From NCBI GenBank assembly GCA_963792405.1, contig CAWBVU010000006.1, positions 1,116,001-1,180,000 of the forward strand: DNA of 64,000 bases. Direction: 5' to 3'. The position numbers were made by a program, and so were the translations under genes. Below the pieces are notes generated by a model. It saw only the letters and a list, made by a program, of their open reading frames with translations. It ran no database searches and had not been told where the DNA came from. This document shows, one piece after another, positions 15,999 to 24,088 of the stretch (its first letter is position 1; the number at the start of each line of letters is the position of its first letter). This DNA comes from SZUA-442 sp963792405 (GTDB lineage: Bacteria > Actinomycetota > Acidimicrobiia > Spongiisociales > UBA5794).

Positions 15999-16618
15999 CA
16001 GGCCTCGCCCCGCTTTGCCTTCTCGAACAGGATCAGGAATCCGAGCGCAGGATCCTTCGACTGGATGGTCTTGATCTGGTCCCAATGCTCGTGCACCTGC
16101 CGCTGGAGCCAGCCGGCGATCTCCCCGAGGCTCATCCATCGGTACTGGATGTCGCGACGTGACGGGGGCTTGGTCGCGAACACCATGAGCCGGATGCGGA
16201 TACCGGCGGGATGCATGCCCGTTCCCGTCGCGATCAGCTCGGCGACGATCCCGTCTGCCACCTCGGGCCGCATGTGCCCGAACCGGCGCAGCACGGCGGC
16301 GAGCACCTTCGGGTCACGGGCTGCCCGGTTGAGGACCGCTGCCCCCTCCTTGACCTCCCCGATGATCACCTCGATGTGGGCATCGGTGAGCCCGAGGGCA
16401 GGATCCGGGGGGATGGTCGGTCCGCTCGTGCTGGATTCGGCGGCAGCGTCGTCATTCCCGGATCCACCCGCGCCGGGGAACCTCAAGGCGAGGACGTCGA
16501 CGTCGGTCACCGTCCGAGTCTCACCGTTGGCGATCACCTCGAGGATCGGGTACTCGGTGACCGTGAAGAACCCGTTCGCCTGGAGGTAGCTGCGCACGAG
16601 GGCAACCGCGGTGTCCAT
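15998..16618 (-). CDS. hypothetical protein with PD-(D/E)XK nuclease-like motif
   Basis: 206 residues of unknown family. TVTDVDVLALRF at about 37-48, followed after a low-complexity GGSGNDDAAAESSTSG linker by IIGEVKEGAAVL, gives the D...E-x-K arrangement of PD-(D/E)XK restriction-like nucleases. The C-terminal part (WMSLGEIAGWLQRQVHEHW) is helical. No membrane segment or signal is seen. It heads the operon with trmL, a thioesterase and a GNAT gene, with a TAACCT box 6 nt before the ATG suggesting leaderless initiation. Nuclease activity is an inference from motif spacing only. Confidence 0.65.
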   Translation of the reverse strand: MDTAVALVRSYLQANGFFTVTEYPILEVIANGETRTVTDVDVLALRFPGAGGSGNDDAAAESSTSGPTIPPDPALGLTDAHIEVIIGEVKEGAAVLNRAARDPKVLAAVLRRFGHMRPEVADGIVAELIATGTGMHPAGIRIRLMVFATKPPSRRDIQYRWMSLGEIAGWLQRQVHEHWDQIKTIQSKDPALGFLILFEKAKRGEA

Positions 16619-16627
16619 CCGCCGAGG

Positions 16628-17044
16628 TTACGTCACACGGGGCCGGTGAGCCGCGAGGTTCAGGTGGAGGAGCACGCGACGCGCTGCCGTCACCTTCGCC
16701 ACACCCATGATGACCAGCCTCCAGCCGACCATCCCCGCGATGAGGAACGCCGTGGTGACCACGATGAACGTCCCCGCAGTTCCGTCGCTCCACACCACGC
16801 GGCGCAGCACCATGCCGACCGCGACGGTGCCGACGGCGAGCACTGCGCCCGTGCGCCAGTCGAGGGGCCATCGCCACGCCCTCAGCGCCACGACGCTGAT
16901 GCCCAGACCGACCAGGAACGGCGCCGACACCCGAACGTAGTCAGAGACGCTGCTGGAGAACCCGTGGTCCTCTCTCCCGATGATCACGAACAGCACCACG
17001 ACGAGCGCGTCGGGTATCCAGAACCAGCGCTTGGCGGAGCTCAT
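16628..17044 (-). CDS. DUF3054 family membrane protein
   Basis: 138 residues from the ATG at 17044, with four membrane helices. The pattern DALVVVLFVIIGREDH at the N-terminus, APFLVGLGISVVALRAW in the second helix and GTAGTFIVVTTAFL in the third matches DUF3054, an actinobacterial family of unknown function. A TACGCT box 7 nt before the ATG fits leaderless transcription. The long open frame that continues upstream is antisense to the acyl-CoA dehydrogenase and is not coding. Confidence 0.85.
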   Translation of the reverse strand: MSSAKRWFWIPDALVVVLFVIIGREDHGFSSSVSDYVRVSAPFLVGLGISVVALRAWRWPLDWRTGAVLAVGTVAVGMVLRRVVWSDGTAGTFIVVTTAFLIAGMVGWRLVIMGVAKVTAARRVLLHLNLAAHRPRVT

Positions 17045-17110
17045 GGCGCGGAGCGTAGGGATCACGCCGTCCAACCACAGCGGGGTCGTGGCTCCTATCC
17101 TCGGGCCCAG

Positions 17111-18253
17111 ATGGACTTCAGCTTCACCGACGAACATCGCGCCCTCCGTGCCATGGTGCGGGACTTCGCAGACGCACGCATCGCCCCCAACGCCGAGGAG
17201 TGGGACCAGTTCCACCACTTCCCCATCGACGTCGTCCACGAGATGGGCGACCTCGGGCTGTTCGGCATCACAGCGGACGAGCGGTGGGGCGGTGCCGGAG
17301 GTGACTTCACCAGCCTCTGCATCGCCATCGAGGAGATCGCACGCGTCGACCAGTCCATGGCGATCACCCTCGAAGCGGGTGTCGGCCTCGGCATCAACCC
17401 GATCCACGAGTTCGGGACACCCGAGCAGAAGGAACGATGGCTCCCCGACCTCGTGGCCGGCAGGGCGCTTGCGGGCTTCGGCCTCACCGAACCGGAGGCC
17501 GGCTCGGACGCGGGGGCCACGGCGACCAAGGCGGAGCTCGACGGTGACGAGTGGGTCATCAACGGATCGAAGGCCTTCATCACGAATTCGGGTTCGGCCA
17601 TCACGAGCCTCGTGACGATCACGGCTCGCACAGGTCCCGATGAGATCTCCACCATCGTCGTGCCGTCCGGCACACCCGGATTCATCGTGGAGCCGCCGTA
17701 TCGCAAGATGGGTTGGCACGCATCCGACACCCACGGCCTCGTCTTCACGGACTGCAGGGTCCCCGCGGAGAACCTCCTCGGTGAGCGCGGCAAGGGATTC
17801 CACCAGTTCCTTTCGACCCTCGACGACGGTCGCATCGCGATCGCCGCGATGGCCGTCGGGGTCCTGCAGGCGTGCCTCGACGAGTCGCTCGCCCATGCGC
17901 AGGAACGTCAGAGTTTCGGCAGGCCGATCGGCTCGTACCAGGCGGTCGCGTTCAAGATCGCCGACCTCCAGGTGATGACCGATGCTGCTCGCCTCCTGAC
18001 CTATCGGGCGGCATGGCTGAAGGACACGGGACAACCCTTCAAGCAGGAGGCGGCCATCGCGAAGCTGTACGCCACCGAAGCTGCGGTGACGGCCACCCGC
18101 GACGCCACGCAGATCTTCGGTGGGTACGGCTTCATCGACGACGCCCTCGTCGCCCGGCATTACCGGGACGCCAAGATCCTCGAGATCGGTGAGGGCACCT
18201 CCGAGATCCAACGCCTCGTGATCAGCAGGACCCTCGGCCTCCCGATCGCGTAG
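17111..18253 (+). CDS. acyl-CoA dehydrogenase
   Basis: A flavoprotein oxidising acyl-CoA to the trans-2-enoyl-CoA and passing electrons to ETF. It has 380 residues, the normal length. The flavin/substrate motifs GFGLTEPEAGSDAG and ITNSG are present, and the C-terminal IGEGTSEIQRLVISR carries the catalytic-base glutamate of the short/medium-chain group (EGTSEIQ). FGGYGFIDDALVARHYRDAK is the typical penultimate helix. The chain-length preference cannot be read. The ATG at 17111 is chosen because a TATCCT box lies 9 nt upstream and the frame before it overlaps DUF3054 antisense. Confidence 0.94.
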   Translation: MDFSFTDEHRALRAMVRDFADARIAPNAEEWDQFHHFPIDVVHEMGDLGLFGITADERWGGAGGDFTSLCIAIEEIARVDQSMAITLEAGVGLGINPIHEFGTPEQKERWLPDLVAGRALAGFGLTEPEAGSDAGATATKAELDGDEWVINGSKAFITNSGSAITSLVTITARTGPDEISTIVVPSGTPGFIVEPPYRKMGWHASDTHGLVFTDCRVPAENLLGERGKGFHQFLSTLDDGRIAIAAMAVGVLQACLDESLAHAQERQSFGRPIGSYQAVAFKIADLQVMTDAARLLTYRAAWLKDTGQPFKQEAAIAKLYATEAAVTATRDATQIFGGYGFIDDALVARHYRDAKILEIGEGTSEIQRLVISRTLGLPIA

Positions 18254-18286
18254 GGAGGCCCTCCCACGAGGCGGCGACGGCTGACC

Positions 18287-19300
18287 TCACCCACCGAAGG
18301 GCAGCACCACCTCGACGATCTCACCCGCGACGAACGCGTCGAACCTGTCGGGATCCGGCGTCAGCCCGATGCCCGGTGCATGCGGAACGTGCACCGTGCC
18401 GTCCTCCCAGCGCTCGTCGACCAGGTCGGTGGCGAAGAAACGCGATGCGGGTGCGACGTCCGACACGAAGGCACCCTCGGACGCCGCGAGCAGGTTCGTG
18501 TAGGAGCGACCGACTCCCGACTCGAGCAGTCCCGACGCCCTCCAGAGCTTCCCAGCATCCGAGGCCGCCCGCTTCACCGCGAGGGCACCACTCCAACCGA
18601 GCCTGCCGGGCTTGATCGTCACTCCCCCCACGGACGGCAGCGCGAGCATCCTCCGTGCGTCAGCCATGGAACGAACCGACTCGTCGACGAACAGCGGAAT
18701 GCCCGTGATGTCGGCAAACGCCTCGGCTCCGCCGGTGAACCAATCGGAGAACAGCTCCTCGGCGAAGGCAAGGCCGAGGTCCATGAACATCCCCGTGTCG
18801 ATGCGGTTGAGGTCCCCGAACGACGCGTTCCCGTCGACACCGATCGTCAGATCCGGGTGGGCGGCCCGCACATCGGCGACGTGACCGACGGCGTCCGGTG
18901 CCACCTTCATCTTCACCGCCGTCACACCCTGATCGACGATCTCCGCCACGCGTTCGACGGCGCCGTCGATGCCCACGGCGAGGCACATCGGAACGGTGGG
19001 GGCCGCACTGGGCAGGAGCGGCACGCCGTGGACGCGTGCATCGTGGTCATTGACCGCCTCATCGAGCGCGGCAGCGAGTATCGCGGACGCCGTTCCCGCC
19101 ACGGCCGCCGCGATCAGGGCGTCGACCGACTCGTCCTGCACGGGGAATGGCGCGGCCTCGCCCCACCCCGCGGTCGCGCCGTCCCCGACGCGAACCAGCA
19201 CGACCCGCCGCCGGTCGATGGTCGTCGCTGCCGTCGAGAACGGGATGCGCAGGGGGATGTCGAGTGGCACGAGGGTGGCGCGGACGAGGCTGGTCGACAT
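18287..19300 (-). CDS. menC: o-succinylbenzoate synthase-like enolase-superfamily enzyme
   Basis: 337 residues with an N-terminal capping domain (LDIPLRIPFSTAATT) and a TIM-barrel. Barrel residues expected for MenC are seen: AVKMKVA with the KxK lysine, GVDGN with the first metal aspartate, the EE of FAEELFSDW, VDES with a further acidic ligand and TIKPGRLGW with the second catalytic lysine. These enzymes dehydrate SHCHC to succinylbenzoate in menaquinone synthesis. Some members instead racemise N-acylamino acids or epimerise dipeptides. No other men gene is nearby, so the name is tentative. A TATCGT box 6 nt before the ATG indicates a leaderless mRNA. Confidence 0.78.
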   Translation of the reverse strand: MSTSLVRATLVPLDIPLRIPFSTAATTIDRRRVVLVRVGDGATAGWGEAAPFPVQDESVDALIAAAVAGTASAILAAALDEAVNDHDARVHGVPLLPSAAPTVPMCLAVGIDGAVERVAEIVDQGVTAVKMKVAPDAVGHVADVRAAHPDLTIGVDGNASFGDLNRIDTGMFMDLGLAFAEELFSDWFTGGAEAFADITGIPLFVDESVRSMADARRMLALPSVGGVTIKPGRLGWSGALAVKRAASDAGKLWRASGLLESGVGRSYTNLLAASEGAFVSDVAPASRFFATDLVDERWEDGTVHVPHAPGIGLTPDPDRFDAFVAGEIVEVVLPFGG

Positions 19301-19465
19301 CGGGCGACGATACCGCCCACGAGGTTCGGGGCAACGATCGTTCGACGGACCTCGGCGCACCCGTGAGCCCTGAGCGTCGTAGGGGTCGGTTCAGGGACAT
19401 CCCCAATGGTCGCGGAAGGGAGGATGTTGGACGATGTGGCCATGACATCCCGGAAAGGACGCACC

Positions 19466-19834
19466 ATGACCACCATGCCAACACCCGACGTCGTCGACGT
19501 GATCCCCGCCGACTCACGGAACTGGGGGGTGATCGGCCACTTGTCGGCCTTCGTCCAGTTCATCGGCATCCCCGCCTTCGTGGGGCCACTCGTCGTGTGG
19601 CTGCTGAAGAAGGACGACATGTTTGCGGAGGATCAAGCGAAGGAAGCCCTGAACTTCAACATCTCGGTGGCGCTGTACCTCCTCCTGTCGGCGCTCGCGA
19701 TCATCCTCCTCGTGGGGCTCGTCCTGCTCCCCGTCGTCCTGGTCTCGTGGTTCGTCCTCGTGATCGTGGCATCGGTGAAGGCCTCGAACGGCGAGTACTA
19801 CCGGTACCCGATGACCATCCGGTTCATCTCCTGA
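19466..19834 (+). CDS. DUF4870 family membrane protein
   Basis: 122 residues from the ATG at 19466, preceded by a GGAAAGGA ribosome-binding site. The core wording WGVIGHLSAFVQFIGIPAF, GPLVVWLLKKDD and DQAKEALNFNIS is characteristic of DUF4870. Three hydrophobic helices are predicted. The biochemical role is unknown. A strong hairpin follows the stop, so it appears to be a single-gene unit. Confidence 0.88.
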   Translation: MTTMPTPDVVDVIPADSRNWGVIGHLSAFVQFIGIPAFVGPLVVWLLKKDDMFAEDQAKEALNFNISVALYLLLSALAIILLVGLVLLPVVLVSWFVLVIVASVKASNGEYYRYPMTIRFIS

Positions 19835-19858
19835 TGCGGAGTGCGGCTCGCTGAGCCC

Positions 19859-19893
19859 GAAGGTGCCCCGGCCCGTGCGGTCGGGGCACCTTC
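19859..19893 (+). terminator. hairpin terminator after the DUF4870 gene
   Basis: A perfect 12-bp stem GAAGGTGCCCCG / CGGGGCACCTTC with an 11-base loop lies 24 bases past the stop. There is no U-tract, as is usual for such hairpins in GC-rich genomes. Confidence 0.75.
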
Positions 19894-19980
19894 GCGTCCG
19901 CGGCCTCCCCCATCCGCGCACGGGACCAGCTCCGTATGCATTGAGCAGGAAGATTCCTGCTGGAGCGAAAGGACGCACAC

Positions 19981-22074
19981 ATGAGGAGAACCCTCCTAGT
20001 ACTCGCTGCGCTCTTCGTCATGTTCGGCGTGCTCACGCCGGCGGCGAACGCAGCAGGGCCTGCCGAGAACGGCGACCAGGTCGTCGCGGTCGATCAGAGC
20101 CAGGGCAAGTGGTACCTGCGCAATGCAGATGGATCCGCCACGTCGTTCTACTACGGCAACCCCGGTGACCTCCCGATGTTCGGTGACTGGGACGGCGACA
20201 CCGTCGTGACGCCTGGCCTCTACCGCCAGTCGGATGGCTACGTCTACCTGCGCAATTCGAACACGCAGGGCGTCGCGGACATCCGATTCTTCTTCGGCAA
20301 CCCGGGTGACGTGCCCATCGCAGGTGACTGGGATGGTGACGGCAAGGACACCGTTTCCGTGTTCCGCCCCTCGACCAACGAGATCTTCATCATCAACGAA
20401 CTCGGAGCGAACGACGGCGGTCTCGGTGCTGCCGACTACAGCTTCACGTTCGGCGACGCCGGCGACCTCCCGCTCGCAGGTGACTGGGACGGTGACGGCA
20501 TCGACGGCATCGCCATGTACCGACCCTCGACCGGCCAGTTCTTCTGGCGCAATGCCCTGTCGACCGGTCCTGCGGATGGTGCGAAGTTCTTCGGCGACGT
20601 CGGTGACAGCCCCATCGCGGGTGACTGGGATGGCAACGGCGCCGACGAGTTCGGTGTCCAGCGCGGTGCCATGTGGTACCTCGAAGGTGTTGCCGGCTCG
20701 TTCGAGTTCGGTGAGGCCGGCTGGTTCCCCGCTGCAGGGTTCTTCCTGCCGCAGATCAACACGGGACGTCTGAACATCTATGAGACCGCCCAAGCTGCTG
20801 GTACGTTCACCACGCTGCTCGCAGCGGTCGATGCCGCAGGCCTCGATGGCGCCCTTCGTGGACCCGGTCCGCTGACCGTGTTCGCTCCGACGGACGACGC
20901 GTTCGCCGCACTGCCCGCAGGCACGGTCGAGGCGCTGCTCGCCGACATCCCTGCGCTGACCAGGATCCTCCAGTACCACGTGGTCGCTGGTGAGGTCCCG
21001 GCCTCGGAGGTCGTCAAGCTCGACGGTTCGTACGCTGAGACGATCGGTGGCGAGCTCGTGTGGGTCACGCTCTCGGGCGGAAAGGTGTTCCTGAACGAGA
21101 CCACCGAGGTCATCGTGACGGACATCAAGGCATCGAACGGCATCATCCATGTGATCGACGCCGTGCTCATCCCGTCCGACATCATCGAGACGGCGGGGAG
21201 CATCAATAGCTCGACAGGCGAGTTCGACACCCTGATCGCCGCGGTCACCGCAGCCGGTCTCGGGGACGCCCTGTCGGCGCCGAACGGCCCGTACACGGTG
21301 TTCGCGCCCACGGACGCGGCATTCGATGCACTGCCCGCCGGTGTCCTGAGCGGACTCCTGGCTGACATCCCCGCCCTCCAGCGTGTGCTCAAGTACCACG
21401 TGGCGAGCGGGGTCGTTCCCGCCGCCGACGTCGTTGCCCTCGAGGGCTCCTACGCCACCACGATCGGGAACGAGCTCGTCTGGATCGACGATGTGGCAGG
21501 CGAGACCCGCCTCAACAACACGTCGTTCGACAAGAGCGACGCAGGCCTCGTCATGACGGACGTGAAGACCTCCAACGGCATCATCCACGTGATCGACGCC
21601 GTGTTGGTCCCGTCCGACACCGTCGAGACGGCGACGGCCGTGAACGACGCCAGCGGCGACTTCGACACCTTGCTCGGGGCACTCACCTCGGCAAGCCTGG
21701 TCGATGCCCTCTCGGCACCGAACGGCCCGTACACAGTGTTCGCACCGACCGATGACGCGTTCGCCGCGGTCGACACAGAGGTCCTGGCCAGCATCGTCGG
21801 GAACCCGACGGCGCTCACCACGGTGCTGACCTATCACGTGATCGGAAGCGTCGTGCTGGCTGAGGACGTGATCGCACTCGCACCGGGCGTCACGCCTGCG
21901 ACACTCCAGGGTGAGACCATCAGCGTCAGCGGCACACTCGTGCTCAACGACCCGAAGCTGAGCATCGGCGTCAACGGCTCGGTTCTCGGACCGATCGACA
22001 TCAAGACGTCGAACGGCGTCATCCATGTGATCGACTCGGTGCTTGCACCGCAGGCGATCCTCAGTCCCTCCTGA
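19981..22074 (+). CDS. secreted protein: Asp-rich propeller-like repeats plus three fasciclin (FAS1) domains
   Basis: 697 residues. A signal peptide covers about 1-24 (LLVLAALFVMFGVL then ANAA). Residues about 35-255 are four to five repeats of the type FFFGNPGDVPIAGDWDGDG, with DxDxDG calcium-loop motifs, closely similar to the repeats of the protein at 12523. Three FAS1 domains follow at about 264-400, 401-547 and 548-690. Each has the YTVFAPTDDAFAA-type H1 motif and an SNGIIHVIDAVL-type H2 motif. FAS1 domains mediate cell adhesion in many organisms, so a surface or matrix adhesin is likely. No sortase or membrane anchor is seen. An AAAGGA ribosome-binding site precedes the ATG. Confidence 0.92.
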   Translation: MRRTLLVLAALFVMFGVLTPAANAAGPAENGDQVVAVDQSQGKWYLRNADGSATSFYYGNPGDLPMFGDWDGDTVVTPGLYRQSDGYVYLRNSNTQGVADIRFFFGNPGDVPIAGDWDGDGKDTVSVFRPSTNEIFIINELGANDGGLGAADYSFTFGDAGDLPLAGDWDGDGIDGIAMYRPSTGQFFWRNALSTGPADGAKFFGDVGDSPIAGDWDGNGADEFGVQRGAMWYLEGVAGSFEFGEAGWFPAAGFFLPQINTGRLNIYETAQAAGTFTTLLAAVDAAGLDGALRGPGPLTVFAPTDDAFAALPAGTVEALLADIPALTRILQYHVVAGEVPASEVVKLDGSYAETIGGELVWVTLSGGKVFLNETTEVIVTDIKASNGIIHVIDAVLIPSDIIETAGSINSSTGEFDTLIAAVTAAGLGDALSAPNGPYTVFAPTDAAFDALPAGVLSGLLADIPALQRVLKYHVASGVVPAADVVALEGSYATTIGNELVWIDDVAGETRLNNTSFDKSDAGLVMTDVKTSNGIIHVIDAVLVPSDTVETATAVNDASGDFDTLLGALTSASLVDALSAPNGPYTVFAPTDDAFAAVDTEVLASIVGNPTALTTVLTYHVIGSVVLAEDVIALAPGVTPATLQGETISVSGTLVLNDPKLSIGVNGSVLGPIDIKTSNGVIHVIDSVLAPQAILSPS

Positions 22075-22095
22075 GAGAACTGACGACGATCAGAC

Positions 22096-22125
22096 GAAGG
22101 GCGCTGGCTCCGGCCGGCGCCCTTC
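22096..22125 (+). terminator. hairpin terminator after the fasciclin protein gene
   Basis: GAAGGGCGC and GCGCCCTTC form a perfect 9-bp stem that can extend inward through CCGG pairs. It begins 22 bases after the stop and ends in TCTCGCG without a U-tract. Confidence 0.75.
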
Positions 22126-22181
22126 TCGCGTCGAGTGCCGAACACGCCCCTTCGGCGACCACTCGTCGATCTCCCGTCGGC

Positions 22182-22219
22182 GAAACATCCCGTTCACAAC
22201 CGTGTGACAGGAAAGAAAC
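22182..22219 (+). promoter_or_regulatory. GlnR-type nitrogen operator upstream of amt
   Basis: Four pentamers with exact 6-bp spacing: GAAAC-ATCCCG-TTCAC-AACCGT-GTGAC-AGGAAA-GAAAC. A fifth weaker one (GCTAC at 22226-22230) keeps the same 11-bp phase. Actinobacterial GlnR sites follow gTnAc-n6-GaAAc repeats, so GTGAC-n6-GAAAC at 22204-22219 is a textbook half-operator. It lies about 120 bp before the ammonium transporter start. Binding by GlnR is inferred from the known regulon; glnR is not in this window. Confidence 0.75.
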
Positions 22220-22338
22220 GCTGCGGCTACATCGCTGACATCTGGATGCCGTACGTTGCCTGCCGTTCGGAGCGAACGCGCCGCGCGAGCGGCGCCGAAT
22301 CAGGCAAGGGAGAAGGCAACCATGAGGGAGATTGCCCG

Positions 22339-23676
22339 ATGAGGCGGAAACTACTGATCGTCGTCGCCGGCGCGACCCTGGCGACGGTGGCGCTTGCCGC
22401 GCCCGCGTCAGCCCAGGACGCCGTCACGGCCGAATCGGTCCAGGTGACGCTGGACAACATCTGGATCCTGCTGGCGGCCGTGCTCGTGATCTTCATGCAG
22501 GCAGGCTTCGCACTCGTCGAAGCCGGCCTGACGAGGGCAAAGAGCGTGGCGAACATCATGATGAAGAACCTGATGGACTTCTCGGCGGGCGTGCTCGCCT
22601 TCGGGGCGTTCGGGTTCGCCATCGCGTTCGGTCCGGGGAACGACCTGTTCGGTACGGAGGGATGGTTCCTCAACACGAACGTGTTCTCCGAGGGGTACTT
22701 CGGAACGCTGTCGCTGCCCACGTTCTTCATCTTCCAGGTCGCCTTCGCGGCGACGGCGGCGACGATCGTGTCGGGGGCGATGGCCGAGCGCACGAAGTTC
22801 AAGAGCTACTTCGTCTACAGCTTCGTCATCACGGCGCTCATCTACCCGATCGTCGTGCACTGGCTGTGGGGCGGCGGTTGGCTTGCGAACCTGTCGACGC
22901 CGATGATCGACTTCGCAGGCTCGACGATCGTCCACAGCGTCGGTGGCTGGGCCGCGCTCATGGGTGCGATCATCCTCGGCCCCCGGATCGGCAAGTATCG
23001 CGACGGCAAGCCGACGGCCATCCCCGGCCACTCGATCCCGTTCGCGATCATCGGTGTGTTCATCCTGTTCATCGGATGGTTCGGGTTCAACCCCGGATCC
23101 GAGCTCGCCGCGGACAGCGCGGTCGCTGGGATCGCCCTGACGACGCTCCTCGCGGGTGCAGCCGGCGGTGTGATGGCGACGCTCGCGGTGTGGCTGAAGA
23201 CCGGGTTCCCGGACGTGGCCATGGCGGGCAACGGCGTCCTTGCCGGCCTGGTCGGCATCACGGCCGGCACGGCAGCGGTGTCGCCATGGGGTGCGGTGGT
23301 CATCGGCGCCCTCGCGGGTGTCCTCGTCGTGTTCGCAGTGTTCTTCTTCGACAGGATCGGCGTCGACGATCCCGTGGGGGCGATCTCCGTCCACGGCGTG
23401 TGCGGTGCGTTCGGCACCCTGATGGTCGGCCTCCTCGCCACCGAGGGCGGCCTGTTCTACGGTGACGGCTTCGATCAGCTGATCAGCCAGGCGATCGGCG
23501 TCGTCGCCGTCTTCGCCTTCGTGGTCGTCACGGCGGGTGCGCTGTTCCTGGCGCTCAAGGCCACGATCGGCCTTCGGGTTCCCGCCCAGGAGGAGATCGA
23601 GGGCCTGGACGTGGTCGAACACGGTGCACCGGGGTACGGTCCTGACGTCGCCGCCACGGCGCCGATCACGGGCTGA
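22339..23676 (+). CDS. amt: ammonium transporter
   Basis: An Amt/MEP/Rh family channel-like transporter of 445 residues in the inner membrane. After a cleavable-looking signal (PASAQD near residue 25) there are eleven hydrophobic helices. Diagnostic segments include FMQAGFALVEAG in the first core helix, IVSGAMAERTKF (the family signature region), FAGSTIVHSVGGWAALMGA with the first pore histidine, and ISVHGVCGAFGTL with the second. The ATG at 22339 is chosen because it gives the signal peptide and has GGGAG upstream. glnK follows 14 bases later, the standard pair. A GlnR-like operator lies upstream. Confidence 0.96.
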   Translation: MRRKLLIVVAGATLATVALAAPASAQDAVTAESVQVTLDNIWILLAAVLVIFMQAGFALVEAGLTRAKSVANIMMKNLMDFSAGVLAFGAFGFAIAFGPGNDLFGTEGWFLNTNVFSEGYFGTLSLPTFFIFQVAFAATAATIVSGAMAERTKFKSYFVYSFVITALIYPIVVHWLWGGGWLANLSTPMIDFAGSTIVHSVGGWAALMGAIILGPRIGKYRDGKPTAIPGHSIPFAIIGVFILFIGWFGFNPGSELAADSAVAGIALTTLLAGAAGGVMATLAVWLKTGFPDVAMAGNGVLAGLVGITAGTAAVSPWGAVVIGALAGVLVVFAVFFFDRIGVDDPVGAISVHGVCGAFGTLMVGLLATEGGLFYGDGFDQLISQAIGVVAVFAFVVVTAGALFLALKATIGLRVPAQEEIEGLDVVEHGAPGYGPDVAATAPITG

Positions 23677-23690
23677 GAGGAGTCGAGAAC

Positions 23691-24029
23691 ATGAAACTCA
23701 TTACGGCCATCATCAAGCCCCACAAGGTCGACGACGTCAAGAGCGCCGTCCGAGCCATCGGGATCGCCGGCATCACGGTGACGGAGGTCAAGGGCTTCGG
23801 ACGCCAGGGCGGCCACACGGAGCGGTACCGCGGGGCCGAGTACACGATCGAGTTCACGCCCAAGGCAAAGCTCGAGATCGTGGTCGGTGACGACCAGGTC
23901 GAGGCCGTCACGGACGCGATCCAGACCGCGGCGAACGCAGGCCAGATCGGGGACGGCAAGATCTGGGTGACGCCCGTGGAGGCCATCATCCGGATCAGGA
24001 CCGGCGAGCAGGGGGCGGACGCCATCTAG
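23691..24029 (+). CDS. glnK: nitrogen regulatory protein PII
   Basis: 112 residues, full length. The first strand KLITAIIKPHKVDDV, the T-loop GRQGGHTERYRGAEY with the modifiable Tyr-51, and the B-loop TGEQGADAI at the C-terminus are intact. PII binds ATP/ADP and 2-oxoglutarate and blocks the Amt pore when nitrogen is plentiful. In actinobacteria Tyr-51 is adenylylated rather than uridylylated in studied cases. Co-transcription with amt is expected from the 14-base gap. Confidence 0.96.
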   Translation: MKLITAIIKPHKVDDVKSAVRAIGIAGITVTEVKGFGRQGGHTERYRGAEYTIEFTPKAKLEIVVGDDQVEAVTDAIQTAANAGQIGDGKIWVTPVEAIIRIRTGEQGADAI

Positions 24030-24048
24030 CGTCGCAGACGGTGCAGCT

Positions 24049-24081
24049 CAGGGGGTCGGGTGCCACTCACCCGGCCCCCTG
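24049..24081. terminator. bidirectional terminator between glnK and glnD
   Basis: A 14-bp stem CAGGGGGTCGGGTG / CACCCGGCCCCCTG with one G-T wobble and a 5-base loop separates the convergent ends of glnK and glnD. It is symmetric, so it can serve both transcripts. Confidence 0.78.
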
Positions 24082-24088
24082 CCCGCGT

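Noticed and set aside
18254..18286. GGGAGG-C-CCTCCC as a terminator between acyl-CoA dehydrogenase and menC
   Set aside because: The loop would be a single base, so the stem cannot close as drawn; evidence is too weak.
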